In this document: piece after piece, positions 1 to 10,800 of the stretch | How positions within the stretch are numbered: position 1 is the stretch's first letter | Layout of the letters: every line of letters starts with the position of its first letter | Program-made: the position numbers and the translations under genes | The notes under the pieces: model-generated | Databases searched by the model: none | What the model was told of the DNA's origin: nothing | What the model saw: the letters and a program-made list of their open reading frames with translations, nothing else | Source of the DNA: Pseudoalteromonas rubra | GTDB lineage: Bacteria > Pseudomonadota > Gammaproteobacteria > Enterobacterales > Alteromonadaceae | NCBI RefSeq assembly: GCF_005887115.1 | Contig: NZ_PNCJ01000008.1 | Coordinates: 1-64,000 of the forward strand | Length of the DNA: 64,000 nt | Reading direction: 5' to 3'

Positions 1-60
1 GCCACTAGGACTGGTTGTTTATACTCTTACCATACTTTTTTTTAATTTATAAAAAGTAAG

Positions 61-136
61 TGGCGTCCCCTAGGGGATTCGAACCCCTGTTACCGCCGTG
101 AAAGGGCGGTGTCCTAGGCCTCTAGACGAAGGGGAC
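61..136 (-). tRNA. tRNA-Glu (anticodon TTC)
   Basis: The reverse complement folds as a 76-nt tRNA. It has acceptor GTCCCCT, the anticodon loop CTTTCAC with anticodon TTC, the T-arm GGTTCGAATCC and an encoded CCA end. It lies downstream of tRNA-Ala on the same strand, and the two probably share a transcript from the promoter at 333-361. Confidence 0.97.
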
Positions 137-207
137 ACAATCATTTAGAAGCAGCATTCGAAGCCAGTTCCAAATATTATATCACTAGGACATTTACGCA
201 CTGAATT

Positions 208-283
<76 letters not shown>

Positions 284-332
284 TCACCAACAGCAATGAA
301 ACTGTAACGCCACATCGCTGAGTGCGGGGCGC

Positions 333-361
333 ATTCTATGCATCACAGAAAACAAAGTCAA
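333..361 (-). promoter_or_regulatory. sigma70-type promoter of the tRNA-Ala/tRNA-Glu unit
   Basis: On the minus strand there is a TTGACT -35 box, a 17-nt spacer and a TAGAAT -10 box. These are followed by the GC-rich discriminator GCGCCCC, which is typical of stringently controlled stable-RNA promoters. The first transcribed bases resemble those at the tRNA-Met promoter near 40441. Confidence 0.75.
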
Positions 362-809
362 CACCTTTCCTGCAAGTTTTTTCTAACTGCTGCAAAAACA
401 CCCCAAGAGGACAGAATATAAGCGAATTGAGCGGTTCAATCAATAGAAGTGCCTGTTTTTGCTTAATTTAAAACCAGCTATTCTCGATTATGCATATCCT
501 TGTACTTGATCTCTCCGTATTTTAAACAAGGAGACCTAGACTGCCATTCAATTGGACACAGATAAAAGCCCTGGATATCCATTGGGCAACTCATTTCTTT
601 GGCAAGCGGATTTCCATCCCGAAACAAATGCTTTTAACTTCCCCCTGCCCACCTTCCTGCCTAAAAACAGCACTCAACATCTTCACCACCCCGCCGGCCA
701 CTTTACCTGGCGGGCAATATATCGCTTATGCATATAATGAAGAGAAATACCTAAAAAACGAACACCTGAACACAAAAGAAGCATACAGATAAAAAATCAG
801 GATTTTGTG
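362..809. other. intergenic spacer between divergent tRNA units
   Basis: No credible gene is visible here. A 61-codon open frame at 552-737 starts with TTG, has no Shine-Dalgarno sequence and encodes a low-complexity protein rich in Pro, His and Phe, so I do not accept it. The stretch is AT-rich and shows no repeats shared with the rest of the window. Confidence 0.5.
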
Positions 810-837
810 TTGACTCCTTTGAAAGGAAACATATAAT
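810..837 (+). promoter_or_regulatory. sigma70-type promoter of the tRNA-Val array
   Basis: There is a TTGACT -35 box at 810-815, a 16-nt spacer and a perfect TATAAT at 832-837. A GCGCCCC discriminator follows at once. The first tRNA-Val begins about 45 nt downstream of the -10 box. Confidence 0.8.
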
Positions 838-881
838 AGCGCCCCACAACGACACGGCAATGTGTTGTTGGTTTCGGATGT

Positions 882-957
882 GGGTTGTTAGCTCAGTTGG
901 GAGAGCATCGCCCTTACAAGGCGAGGGTCACTGGTTCAAGTCCAGTACAACCCACCA
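882..957 (+). tRNA. tRNA-Val (TAC), copy 1 of 6
   Basis: This is a complete 76-nt cloverleaf with acceptor GGGTTGT paired to ACAACCC, the anticodon loop CTTACAA with anticodon TAC, and an encoded CCA. It is identical to the five other copies in the array. A decayed copy-like spacer follows at about 966-1030. Confidence 0.97.
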
Positions 958-1052
958 CTAATTTGGTGAACTTGGTCGATGTAGCATCGCTTTAGTTTTC
1001 ACCAAGATTTGGGGAAAGTCAGTATAGACATTCACATTTGACACAGCGTATT

Positions 1053-1128
1053 GGGTTGTTAGCTCAGTTGGGAGAGCATCGCCCTTACAAGGCGAGGGTC
1101 ACTGGTTCAAGTCCAGTACAACCCACCA
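1053..1128 (+). tRNA. tRNA-Val (TAC), copy 2 of 6
   Basis: This gene is identical in sequence to copy 1 over all 76 nt, including CCA. The spacer before it carries a degenerate segment shared with 1376-1452. Confidence 0.97.
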
Positions 1129-1191
1129 TAATTCTATTGTCTATATAGAACAAAAGATTATGGATCAATACGCAAAAGTCAGAATAGTTAT

Positions 1192-1267
1192 GGGTTGTTA
1201 GCTCAGTTGGGAGAGCATCGCCCTTACAAGGCGAGGGTCACTGGTTCAAGTCCAGTACAACCCACCA
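1192..1267 (+). tRNA. tRNA-Val (TAC), copy 3 of 6
   Basis: This gene is identical to copy 1. The 63-nt spacer before it is unrelated to the spacers of the other copies. Confidence 0.97.
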
Positions 1268-1291
1268 TAACTAAAGACAAAATTTTAAGAT

Positions 1292-1367
1292 GGGTTGTTA
1301 GCTCAGTTGGGAGAGCATCGCCCTTACAAGGCGAGGGTCACTGGTTCAAGTCCAGTACAACCCACCA
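1292..1367 (+). tRNA. tRNA-Val (TAC), copy 4 of 6
   Basis: This gene is identical to copy 1. Only 24 nt separate it from copy 3, and a tRNA-Val remnant follows it. Confidence 0.97.
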
Positions 1368-1375
1368 TTAATTTG

Positions 1376-1452
1376 GTGGGCCTGGTCGATGCAGCATCGC
1401 GCTCATTCTTACCAAGGCAAGGGTTCTGAATTAAAGTCAGTATAAACCACCA
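1376..1452 (+). pseudogene. decayed tRNA-Val remnant
   Basis: The segment keeps GCATCGC, a CTTACCAAGG-like anticodon region, AAGGGT and AAGTCAGTAT, and it ends in ACCACCA. The acceptor and D-arm do not pair, and extra bases sit before the anticodon region. A second, more decayed version follows copy 1 at about 966-1030. It is unlikely to be processed to a working tRNA. Confidence 0.6.
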
Positions 1453-1482
1453 TTTTAAAAACTAATTGCCAAAAAATACTCT

Positions 1483-1558
1483 GGGTTGTTAGCTCAGTTG
1501 GGAGAGCATCGCCCTTACAAGGCGAGGGTCACTGGTTCAAGTCCAGTACAACCCACCA
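1483..1558 (+). tRNA. tRNA-Val (TAC), copy 5 of 6
   Basis: This gene is identical to copy 1 over 76 nt, including CCA. Confidence 0.97.
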
Positions 1559-1592
1559 TTTCTTTTAGAGTATTGTTCCTGCATTTATGCAT

Positions 1593-1668
1593 GGGTTGTT
1601 AGCTCAGTTGGGAGAGCATCGCCCTTACAAGGCGAGGGTCACTGGTTCAAGTCCAGTACAACCCACCA
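1593..1668 (+). tRNA. tRNA-Val (TAC), copy 6 of 6
   Basis: This gene is identical to copy 1. It is the last intact tRNA-Val and is followed directly by the first half of a duplicated, decayed segment. Confidence 0.97.
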
Positions 1669-1892
1669 TCACTTAAAAAATACCACAATCACTCACACTC
1701 TTTTATTTTTCGCTCTATCATCCGTGTTTTGGTCGCTGCGGCATCGCGCTCATTCTTACCAAGGCGAGGGTCACAGGTGTAAGTCCAGTACAACCCACCA
1801 TCACTTAGATATCACAATAAGCCACACTCTTTTATTTTTCGCTCTATCATGCGTGTTTTGGTCGATGCGGCATCGCGCTCATCCAGAACAAT
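1669..1892 (+). repeat. tandem duplication of tRNA-Val spacer with a tRNA-Val pseudogene
   Basis: A stretch beginning TCACTTA and running through TTTTATTTTTCGCTCTATCAT to GGCATCGCGCTCAT occurs at 1669-1754 and again at 1801-1883. The units are about 132 bp apart. Between them, at about 1724-1800, is a tRNA-Val pseudogene whose 3' third (GCGAGGGTCAC... AAGTCCAGTACAACCCACCA) is nearly intact while its 5' half is replaced. The second unit decays before the next gene. No protein gene is visible in 1669-2009. Confidence 0.75.
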
Positions 1893-2009
1893 GCCAGGTC
1901 CCCTACTTTCTCTGTATTCTTACCAAGCTTTTTAATCCTTATGTTTCAAAAGAAAAGATAAACGACTAGACTAAAAGCATTCCGAGTTTATTCCTTTAGC
2001 TTTCACTTT

Positions 2010-3644
2010 ATGTCTGTTCAACCCTTTGTAAATGCAAAAATTTTGATCGTGGAAGAACAGCAACTGGCGCTGAGCTACATTAAACAGTCGCTGGACCAGC
2101 TGGCTTATAAAAACGTTCAGTTTGCCGAAAATGCCCAACTGGCAAAGGAAAGCTGTATCCATCATAAATTCGATTTGATTATCTGCTCGTTTGACCTAAG
2201 CAAGCGTCAAAATGGCTATCAGCTTTACGAAGAGCTACTAAAAAAGCGTCTGATCCGCCAAAGTACCGGGTTTATTTTTACCTCAGCCGAAACCAGCCCC
2301 GAACTGGTGCACAGTATTGTTGAGTTGCAGCCTGATGACTTTCTGGTAAAGCCTTTTAGCATTAAAGAGCTCAAAGCACGCATCGAGCGTGTTTTAAAGC
2401 GTAAGCGTAGTCTTAAAACGCTCTATAACCTGATTGACGACGAAAACTACTCTAAGGCACTCAAACTTATTAACTCAGAGCTTGAAAGCGGTGAGCACGC
2501 TTACAGCCCGATATTACTTAAGCTCAAAGGTGAAACACTGCTAAAGCTTAAACATTATGATGAAGCCAAACAGTTCTACCGCTCCATGCTCGAGTTACAA
2601 AAATTTACCTGGGCCAAGCTCGGCCTTGTGGAAACCTTAATTGCAAATAACGAAGACATGCTGGCGCAGAAAATGCTGAAATCCCTGATCGAAAAAAGCG
2701 AGACTCGTCTGGCTGCTTTGGATTTATTGTCTCGTCTGGAGCTTAAGCTTAACCAATTTGAGGAAGCACAAGCGTCGCTAGTACAGGCCTCACAGATTGC
2801 GCCACGCAATATTGAAAGGCAAAAGTCACTCAGTACAGTCGCACGCATCAATCATGATTATGAGTGCAGTTACAACGCACAAAAAGAAATCGCCAATTTT
2901 GCTCGCTTTTCGATGCACGATAGCCCTGAAGTTTATTTAAATGCCGCCCGTGCCGGGATTGATTTCGCACTCAGCACAGATCAACACGATCAGATCACCC
3001 GCCTGACCAGGCAGACCCAGCAGTACCTGAGCGATCTCAAAAAGCAGTTTCCCAATGCCAATAACCAGACTCAAATTGACGTGCTCAATGCTCGGTTACA
3101 TTACCTCAAAGATGAGCATACCAAAGCGCGACAACTGATGGAGCAGCTGGAGGATGAGCCTCAGATCCGTTCTGTAGATGCAGCGTTAGACAAGGCGAAG
3201 GCGTTCCATGAGCTGGGGTTTCAGCACAAGGCGGAGGCGCTATTTGGCCAGATAATCACACACTGCGAGCGCCACCAACAGCAAGACGATCCCACTTTTA
3301 TGCACCTGCTTCAGCAACAGCAAGATGAACGTCGTCATATCACAATGGGCCCCAAAGAACTCAATAACCATGCCGTAAAACAATTCCAGAAAGGGCAACT
3401 CGACGTCGCGCTGGAAGCCTTTACACAGGCCTTTAGAGTGATGCCTAAAAACGCCAGCATTGCGCTGAATCTATTGCAGTGTCTCGCGGATGCAACAGGA
3501 AAGAAAGCCGCTACGTTTAACTCAAACCTGGCGGCCAAATGCTACAAAACCCTGAGCGCAGCTCAGCTCGAGCCTGAACAGCAAGAGCGATTTGACAAAC
3601 TACAGGCGCAACTAGAAGAAATGAATCTGGATTTCAGACCCTGA
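2010..3644 (+). CDS. response-regulator-like receiver with C-terminal TPR array
   Basis: This 544-residue cytoplasmic protein has a CheY-like receiver at about residues 9-125 followed by a helical region (about 130-520) with tetratricopeptide-like repeats, such as LLKLKGETLLKLKHYDEAKQ and ALEAFTQAFRVMPKNASIAL. Such proteins usually act as protein-interaction adaptors rather than DNA-binding regulators. In the receiver the acidic pair is E15/E16 and the KPF motif is present. The phosphoacceptor position after beta-3 reads C59-S60-F61-D62, so serine stands where aspartate is expected. The gene stands alone after the tRNA-Val array, and msrB is convergent. The partner and pathway are unknown. 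Confidence 0.85.
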   Translation: MSVQPFVNAKILIVEEQQLALSYIKQSLDQLAYKNVQFAENAQLAKESCIHHKFDLIICSFDLSKRQNGYQLYEELLKKRLIRQSTGFIFTSAETSPELVHSIVELQPDDFLVKPFSIKELKARIERVLKRKRSLKTLYNLIDDENYSKALKLINSELESGEHAYSPILLKLKGETLLKLKHYDEAKQFYRSMLELQKFTWAKLGLVETLIANNEDMLAQKMLKSLIEKSETRLAALDLLSRLELKLNQFEEAQASLVQASQIAPRNIERQKSLSTVARINHDYECSYNAQKEIANFARFSMHDSPEVYLNAARAGIDFALSTDQHDQITRLTRQTQQYLSDLKKQFPNANNQTQIDVLNARLHYLKDEHTKARQLMEQLEDEPQIRSVDAALDKAKAFHELGFQHKAEALFGQIITHCERHQQQDDPTFMHLLQQQQDERRHITMGPKELNNHAVKQFQKGQLDVALEAFTQAFRVMPKNASIALNLLQCLADATGKKAATFNSNLAAKCYKTLSAAQLEPEQQERFDKLQAQLEEMNLDFRP

Positions 3645-3672
3645 CTGAACAGGAGTTGCTAAGCAAAAGCGA

Positions 3673-4128
3673 TTAGTGTGTGCCCTCTTCTTGCTTTTTC
3701 AGTGCCAGCGCATTCACACAATAGCGCAATCCGCTGGGCTTAGGGCCATCTGGAAATACATGCCCAAGGTGAGCATCACACACATTACAGACTATCTCGA
3801 CTCTGTCCATACCGTGCGATCTGTCTAGTCGGTATGCGACCGAATCTGCGCTGTGTGGTTGGGTGAAAGAAGGCCAGCCTGAACCACTATCAAACTTCTC
3901 ATCCGCATCGAACAGGAGCTGATCACAGCAAGCACAGTGATATTTACCAGGGGAAAAAACGCTACAGCTTTGTGAACTGAATGGACGCTCAGTCCCGCGG
4001 TTTCGGGTAATATGAAATACAGAAGGTTCTAATATGGCTTGCCACTGCATCAGGTTTTTTTCAACCCGCCTGGGGGGCTGTGGGTTGCCATTATCTGCGA
4101 ATTGCAGAATATCTCGCCAAGTCAACAT
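3673..4128 (-). CDS. msrB: peptide-methionine (R)-S-oxide reductase MsrB
   Basis: MsrB reduces methionine-R-sulfoxide in proteins, using thioredoxin as electron donor, and repairs oxidative damage in the cytosol. The 151-residue product shows the SelR fold: two zinc-binding CxxC pairs (CACC and CNVC), the GSGWPSF motif, HLGHVFPDGP, and the catalytic cysteine in RYCVN near the C-terminus. A longer open frame reaches 4206, but the ATG at 4128 is preceded by GGAG and starts the conserved part. The extra N-terminal stretch MLTWRDILQFADNGNPQPPRR is also common in marine gammaproteobacterial MsrB. It is monocistronic and convergent with the upstream response regulator gene. Confidence 0.95.
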   Translation of the reverse strand: MLTWRDILQFADNGNPQPPRRVEKNLMQWQAILEPSVFHITRNRGTERPFSSQSCSVFSPGKYHCACCDQLLFDADEKFDSGSGWPSFTQPHSADSVAYRLDRSHGMDRVEIVCNVCDAHLGHVFPDGPKPSGLRYCVNALALKKQEEGTH

Positions 4129-4299
4129 GTCTCGTTCTCCGGTTGATGTAGAGTTACTCCATATTGGCAAACACTTAAGATTTGTCTTATTGTTATAGAG
4201 TGTCAAAAGCTAATCCGGATCAGATTAACGTTATATTTTTACGCCAGTATGAAAGCCACATTCGCCCTAATGTTTAGTTGTCAGCTCGTCAGCGTCAAG

Positions 4300-4785
4300 T
4301 CAATTATTTTCAGGTTCAGGCCAATCCCCAAAAAAACACGTTAAGTATCGACTTTTAAGTAAATACAAAATTACCCAAGAGACGAGTACCGCCTGAATAG
4401 CCAGATAAAAAGAGAATTGATAGTGCGCCTGAACAATTTGCATCCCCAGCCACGCCAAATCTAAGCAGGCAGCAAGCAACAAAGGCCAGCGCATATGACG
4501 CCAGACAACGGCAAGTTTCTGCGAGCTGGTTGGTCGGCGCAATGAAAACACAATGGTTGGCAACAGAGCCAAACTGGCAATTGAGACCGCCACAAAAAAG
4601 TGTTGCTTCGAATAGAAAAATAATGACATGAGGTCGAGATCCGGACGCCAGGTCAGCGCAGACATCAGCCACAGAAAAAACGGCCTGAGCAACACCAACA
4701 AGGTCAGATTAAATCCAACAGGCGTGCGATATACCCCGTATTTATCCCAGTACTCGGGCCCATACCCAGCCTGTAACTTGCTCAT
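4300..4785 (-). CDS. DUF2919-like inner-membrane protein
   Basis: This 161-residue protein has about four hydrophobic segments (roughly residues 24-42, 64-82, 102-120 and 124-144). The N-terminal stretch with YGVYRTPVGFNLTLLVLLRPF resembles the DUF2919 (YfeZ-like) family of inner-membrane proteins of unknown function. No catalytic motif is visible. It is transcribed leftwards, downstream of ligA, but a 160-bp MITE-like element lies between the two, so it probably has its own promoter. The family assignment is from memory of the N-terminal pattern and is moderate. Confidence 0.7.
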   Translation of the reverse strand: MSKLQAGYGPEYWDKYGVYRTPVGFNLTLLVLLRPFFLWLMSALTWRPDLDLMSLFFYSKQHFFVAVSIASLALLPTIVFSLRRPTSSQKLAVVWRHMRWPLLLAACLDLAWLGMQIVQAHYQFSFYLAIQAVLVSWVILYLLKSRYLTCFFGDWPEPENN

Positions 4786-4833
4786 ATCACTTCTCTTATT
4801 TGATGACGGGCTAATCAGCCCGCCTGTTGTTTA

Positions 4834-4993
4834 TACCAATTTGCTTAATTAAGTGTTCTATTTTGAGGCGAGAAAATAAGGTCGATAACTAGGCAAAAAT
4901 TTCGCTATTTAGTTGTTCTAAATGAGAGATTTTTAACACCGTTAGCGCCCTATTTGCTCCTTCAAATTGAACAGGTATTAAGTGAAATTGGTA
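4834..4993. mobile_element. MITE-like element, short copy (160 bp)
   Basis: The element begins TACCAATTTGCTTAAT and ends ATTAAGTGAAATTGGTA, giving imperfect terminal inverted repeats. It is flanked by TTA on both sides (4831-4833 and 4994-4996), consistent with a 3-bp target duplication. It has no coding capacity. A longer relative lies at 62713-62931 with matching ends and long shared internal blocks such as TATTTTGAGGCGAGAAAATA and TTAGCGCCCTATTTG. The right-hand TTA is the complement of the ligA stop codon. Confidence 0.8.
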
Positions 4994-7024
<2,031 letters not shown>

Positions 7025-7035
7025 TTAATAACACA

Positions 7036-7062
7036 AAAAGCCACGGACCTAAGTCCGTGGCT
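7036..7062 (-). terminator. intrinsic terminator between zipA and ligA
   Basis: On the minus strand a perfect 10-bp stem (AGCCACGGAC / GTCCGTGGCT) with a 4-nt TTAG loop is followed by TTTTTG. It lies 35 bp after the zipA stop and 20 bp before the ligA start, so it would end or attenuate the smc-zipA transcript ahead of ligA. Confidence 0.75.
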
Positions 7063-7096
7063 CTATCGCGTCTATGCCCGTAGGCAGTATTAACGC

Positions 7097-7810
7097 TTAA
7101 ACGGTATATTCACGTACCTTTTCAACATAGGCACGGGTGGTATTCACAGTGAGTGGCTCACGATTGCTGTCCAGCACACTGGCACCAAATTCATCGGCCA
7201 ACTTTTTCGCAGCGCTGTGAAGCATATTGAACGCCGCCATGCTGTCGCCTTCGCAAGGCAGCGTCATAAACAGGCTAACGCCTCCGGTGTTGAACTGTTC
7301 CATATTATCGATATCGAATGTGCCCGGGTTATACATATTTACTAACCGGAACAAGACTGGGCCATTACCGGATGACTCTACGTGGCGATTGAAAAAGCCT
7401 TCATCCGAGTACTTAAAGCCCAGGCTCAACACACTGGGCAACAGCTTAGAGCCTGCCATGGTCAGGCCTTCTGGCATGTCAATGTGCAAAATAATAAAGT
7501 CCTGCGGCGCAATCTCTTGCGGCGCTTGCTGCTCAGTGTCGGCCTGTTCCGCCGCCACCTCTGAGGCTTCTGTATGCTCTTCAGTCGACGTCGGCTCTTT
7601 GTCTTCATCGACGGCAGAAAAGCTCATTTCATCCAGTTGTGGTTCTTCCTCGCGCTGCGGCTGAGGCGCGGCTGCGGGCTTCTTGTTGGCTGCGGGGTTA
7701 TCGGTGTCCTGGTTTTCTTTTTTTCTTACCGACCATAAGCCATGTATCAATAATCCACCAATGATCAGTGCACTGATCACGATTAATGCCCATCTTAATT
7801 CTGTGGCCAT
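7097..7810 (-). CDS. zipA: cell division protein ZipA
   Basis: ZipA anchors FtsZ filaments to the inner membrane at the start of divisome assembly. The 237-residue protein shows the expected plan: an N-terminal transmembrane helix (about residues 6-25, ALIVISALIIGGLLIHGLW), a charged and Pro/Gln/Glu-rich linker (about 30-100), and a C-terminal globular FtsZ-binding domain (about 102-235). It is shorter than the E. coli protein (about 330 residues) because the linker is short. It sits 16 bp downstream of smc on the same strand, so the two are probably co-transcribed. Confidence 0.95.
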   Translation of the reverse strand: MATELRWALIVISALIIGGLLIHGLWSVRKKENQDTDNPAANKKPAAAPQPQREEEPQLDEMSFSAVDEDKEPTSTEEHTEASEVAAEQADTEQQAPQEIAPQDFIILHIDMPEGLTMAGSKLLPSVLSLGFKYSDEGFFNRHVESSGNGPVLFRLVNMYNPGTFDIDNMEQFNTGGVSLFMTLPCEGDSMAAFNMLHSAAKKLADEFGASVLDSNREPLTVNTTRAYVEKVREYTV

Positions 7811-7826
7811 TGCTCACCTTTACTTA

Positions 7827-10800
7827 TTATGCATGCGCCATTTGCACTGCTTGTTCTATGTCTACGGCAACCATACGTGAAACCCCGGGTTCCGCCATGG
7901 TTACCCCCGTCAGCCGGCCCGCCATTTCCATTGCGACTTTGTTGTGGCTGATGTAAATAAACTGCACCGTTTGCGACATTTCTTCGACCAGTCGGCAGAA
8001 GCGTCCAACGTTCGCATCGTCCAGCGGTGCATCTACTTCATCCAGCATACAAAAAGGAGCCGGATTTAGTCTAAATATTGAAAATACCAATGATAATGCG
8101 GTCAGGGCTTTTTCTCCACCACTTAACAGATGAATTGTCGAGTTTTTCTTACCCGGCGGTCTTGCCATGATGGTTACACCGCTTTCTAACAGATCATCAC
8201 TGGTCAATTCCAGGTAGGCACTGCCACCGCCAAATACTTTGGGAAACAGCTCCGCCAGGTCCTGATTAACCTGATCAAAAGTAGTTTTAAAACGGCTACG
8301 TGTCTCGCGGTCTATCTTACGAATGGCGCCTTCCAGCGTGTCAAGTGCCGCGCTGAGATCTTCCAGTTGTTCATCAAGATAGCGCTTACGCTGCTGTGCC
8401 TCATCAAATTCTTCAATCGCTGCAAGGTTAACTGCACCGAGCAAACTCAGCTGCTGTCCAATCCGAGTCAGCTTGCCCTGATGACTGCTGGCCTGCGCAT
8501 CTTCCGGAAGCTGTGCTAATACTTCTTTAAGTGTCTGACGAAGCTCAGTTAAGGGTTCAAGTGCAGCTTGCGCCTTCACCATCAGGCTTTGCTCCTGCAG
8601 TGCTAACTGCTGGCGTTGCTCTTTGAGCTGCGCGCTTTGTGTCTGGGCATCTTTGAGTGCCAGCTGCTTGTCCGCGAGTTGCTGTTTTGCTTCACTCAGC
8701 TTTGCAGCCGTTTCCTTTGCTGCCTGCTCCAGTTCAGTATAACGGATCAGCAGCTCGGTTTGCTGTTGCTCCAGCTCGACTCCGGGCTCATCGCAGCTGC
8801 TTAGTTGCTGCTGTACCTGAGCCTGCGCCTCAGTGCCCTGCTTCAAACTTTGCGCCAGGTGGCTGAGTTTGGTCTGACCCAGTTGTGCATCACTTTGCGC
8901 CTGTTGAAGCTTCATTTTGGCCTGATGGTACTGCTGCTGAATGTCGCGCTGCTGCTGTTGCTGGTGCTGATGTGCCCGTTTGAGTGCTTCAAGGGATTCG
9001 TTTTGCTGATTCAACTGCTGTTGTAACTGCTCCTGTGCTTCCTCGGCTTGCCAAAGGGTCTGTTCACTTTCTTCGAGCTGAGCCACCAGCAGTTCACTTT
9101 GCTCATCCAGCTCACGTTGATTGCCTTCAAGCTGGCTGCTTTGTTGCTGCCAACTGACTTGCTGAGCGAGTAACATATCCACCCGGGTCTGGCTGCTGGC
9201 CACCTGTTTGGCCGCCTCATGGACCGCTTGCTTGTTCGCTTCGAGCTGCTGCGAGCACTGTTCCACTGACGAATTCAAGGGGCTTAACGCCGCCTCCAGC
9301 TCACTCAGCTGCGCTTCAATTTCCGGCAATGCGGCCTTGTGAGCCCGCAGCTCACTGTAATGGGCCAGCAAACTTCCAGACTGTCCCTCTTCCTCCTGCA
9401 CCAGCCAGTTACCGCCATACAAATTCCCCTCGTTATCAATAGCGGCAAAGAATGGTAGACGCGCATTGAACTGGCGAGCCTCTCCCAGCCATTCGATCTG
9501 ATTTAGAAAGTCCGGGTAAATCTCAGAGTGAATGAGGGTCGCTACACTGTCCGGCGTTTTTTCATCGACCTGAGCTGCCCAGATACGATTGACGTAGTCT
9601 TGTTTGGTGATCCGAAGCGATCCAAGCCCCAGCATGGCGCGCTCTACAATCGCTTCCAGACCTGGCTCAACTCTCAGTACACTGAGCAATGGTTCACCTG
9701 GCGCGTCCTGACTGTCACCTTGCTGAGCATGGGTGAGCTTTTCCAGCGCCTGAACCTGGGCCTGCGCCTGTCCAAGCCTGACTTGTTGCGTCTGAAGCTT
9801 TTGCTGCAATGCCGCTTTTGCCTCGCTCAGGCGCTGCAACTCAGTGCTAAGGCGCTGGTTTTCCTGTTGCGAAATGGCCATGGTATGCACCAGTTCCTGA
9901 TGCGCTTTTTGTTGCTGCGTCAGCGCCTCGTCAGGGTTCTGTGTACTATGCTGCGCCAGCTGTTGCGCCAGCTGTTCCTGCCGCTGCATCAGGTGCTGTT
10001 GTTGTTGTGTCATCCTTTGTACTGCCAGGTGGCACTGCTGAGTATGTTGGCGTGCCCTATCCAGTGCCTGCTGTGTCGCCTGATCCGCCGCTTCGTGTGC
10101 TTGCACTTGTTGCGCTTTTTCATCGATCAGTAATTCACTTTCAGCCAGCTTTTCGGCACTGATCTGCGTTGCTTCCTCATGCACTTCACATTGCTCAGCA
10201 AGCTCTGCGCAATGTTGCTGTTGTTGTTCATATAGCGCCTGAGCCTGCGCAATTTCTTCGCTCAACTGAATTTGTTTATCTGCCAGTTCACGGCGTTTTT
10301 CGCTCAGGTGGATCTTCTGCTGTTCAATGCGCGTTAGCTGGGTTTGTGTGTTGTGAAGTTGCTGCTGTAATTCAGCCTGCGCATCACTGAAGTGGGTCAC
10401 CTGCTGCTCAAAGCTTGCCAGTACATCGTCATGTCCGCCATGGGCTTGCTCTAAAAAAGTCAGTTTGCCGTTTAACTTAGCTATCTGGCTGGTTTTTTCC
10501 CGCTGCTTGGTATGCAGTTCCTGCCATTTTAGCACTGCCAGCTGGCCTTTCAGGGTGCGTTCCTGAGCCTTAAGATCACGGTACTGACGTGCAGCCTCGG
10601 CCTGTTTAGCCAATCTGTCGAGCTGATTTTGCAGCTCCTGACGCATATCCAGCAGACGTTCCAGATTTTCTCTGGTGCTTTTGATCCGCGTCTGAGTTTC
10701 CCGACGACGCTCTTTATACTTGGACACCCCGGCGGCTTCTTCCAAAAAGATGCGTAATTCCTGCGGTTTGCTCTCTATCAGACGCGAGATCATCCCCTGC

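Noticed and set aside
552..737. 61-codon frame between the tRNA-Ala and tRNA-Val units
   Set aside because: It begins with TTG, has no ribosome site and encodes low-complexity sequence; the region looks like a spacer.
8600..10400. Several leucine-rich plus-strand frames opposite smc
   Set aside because: They arise from the Gln-rich coiled-coil codons of smc read on the other strand.
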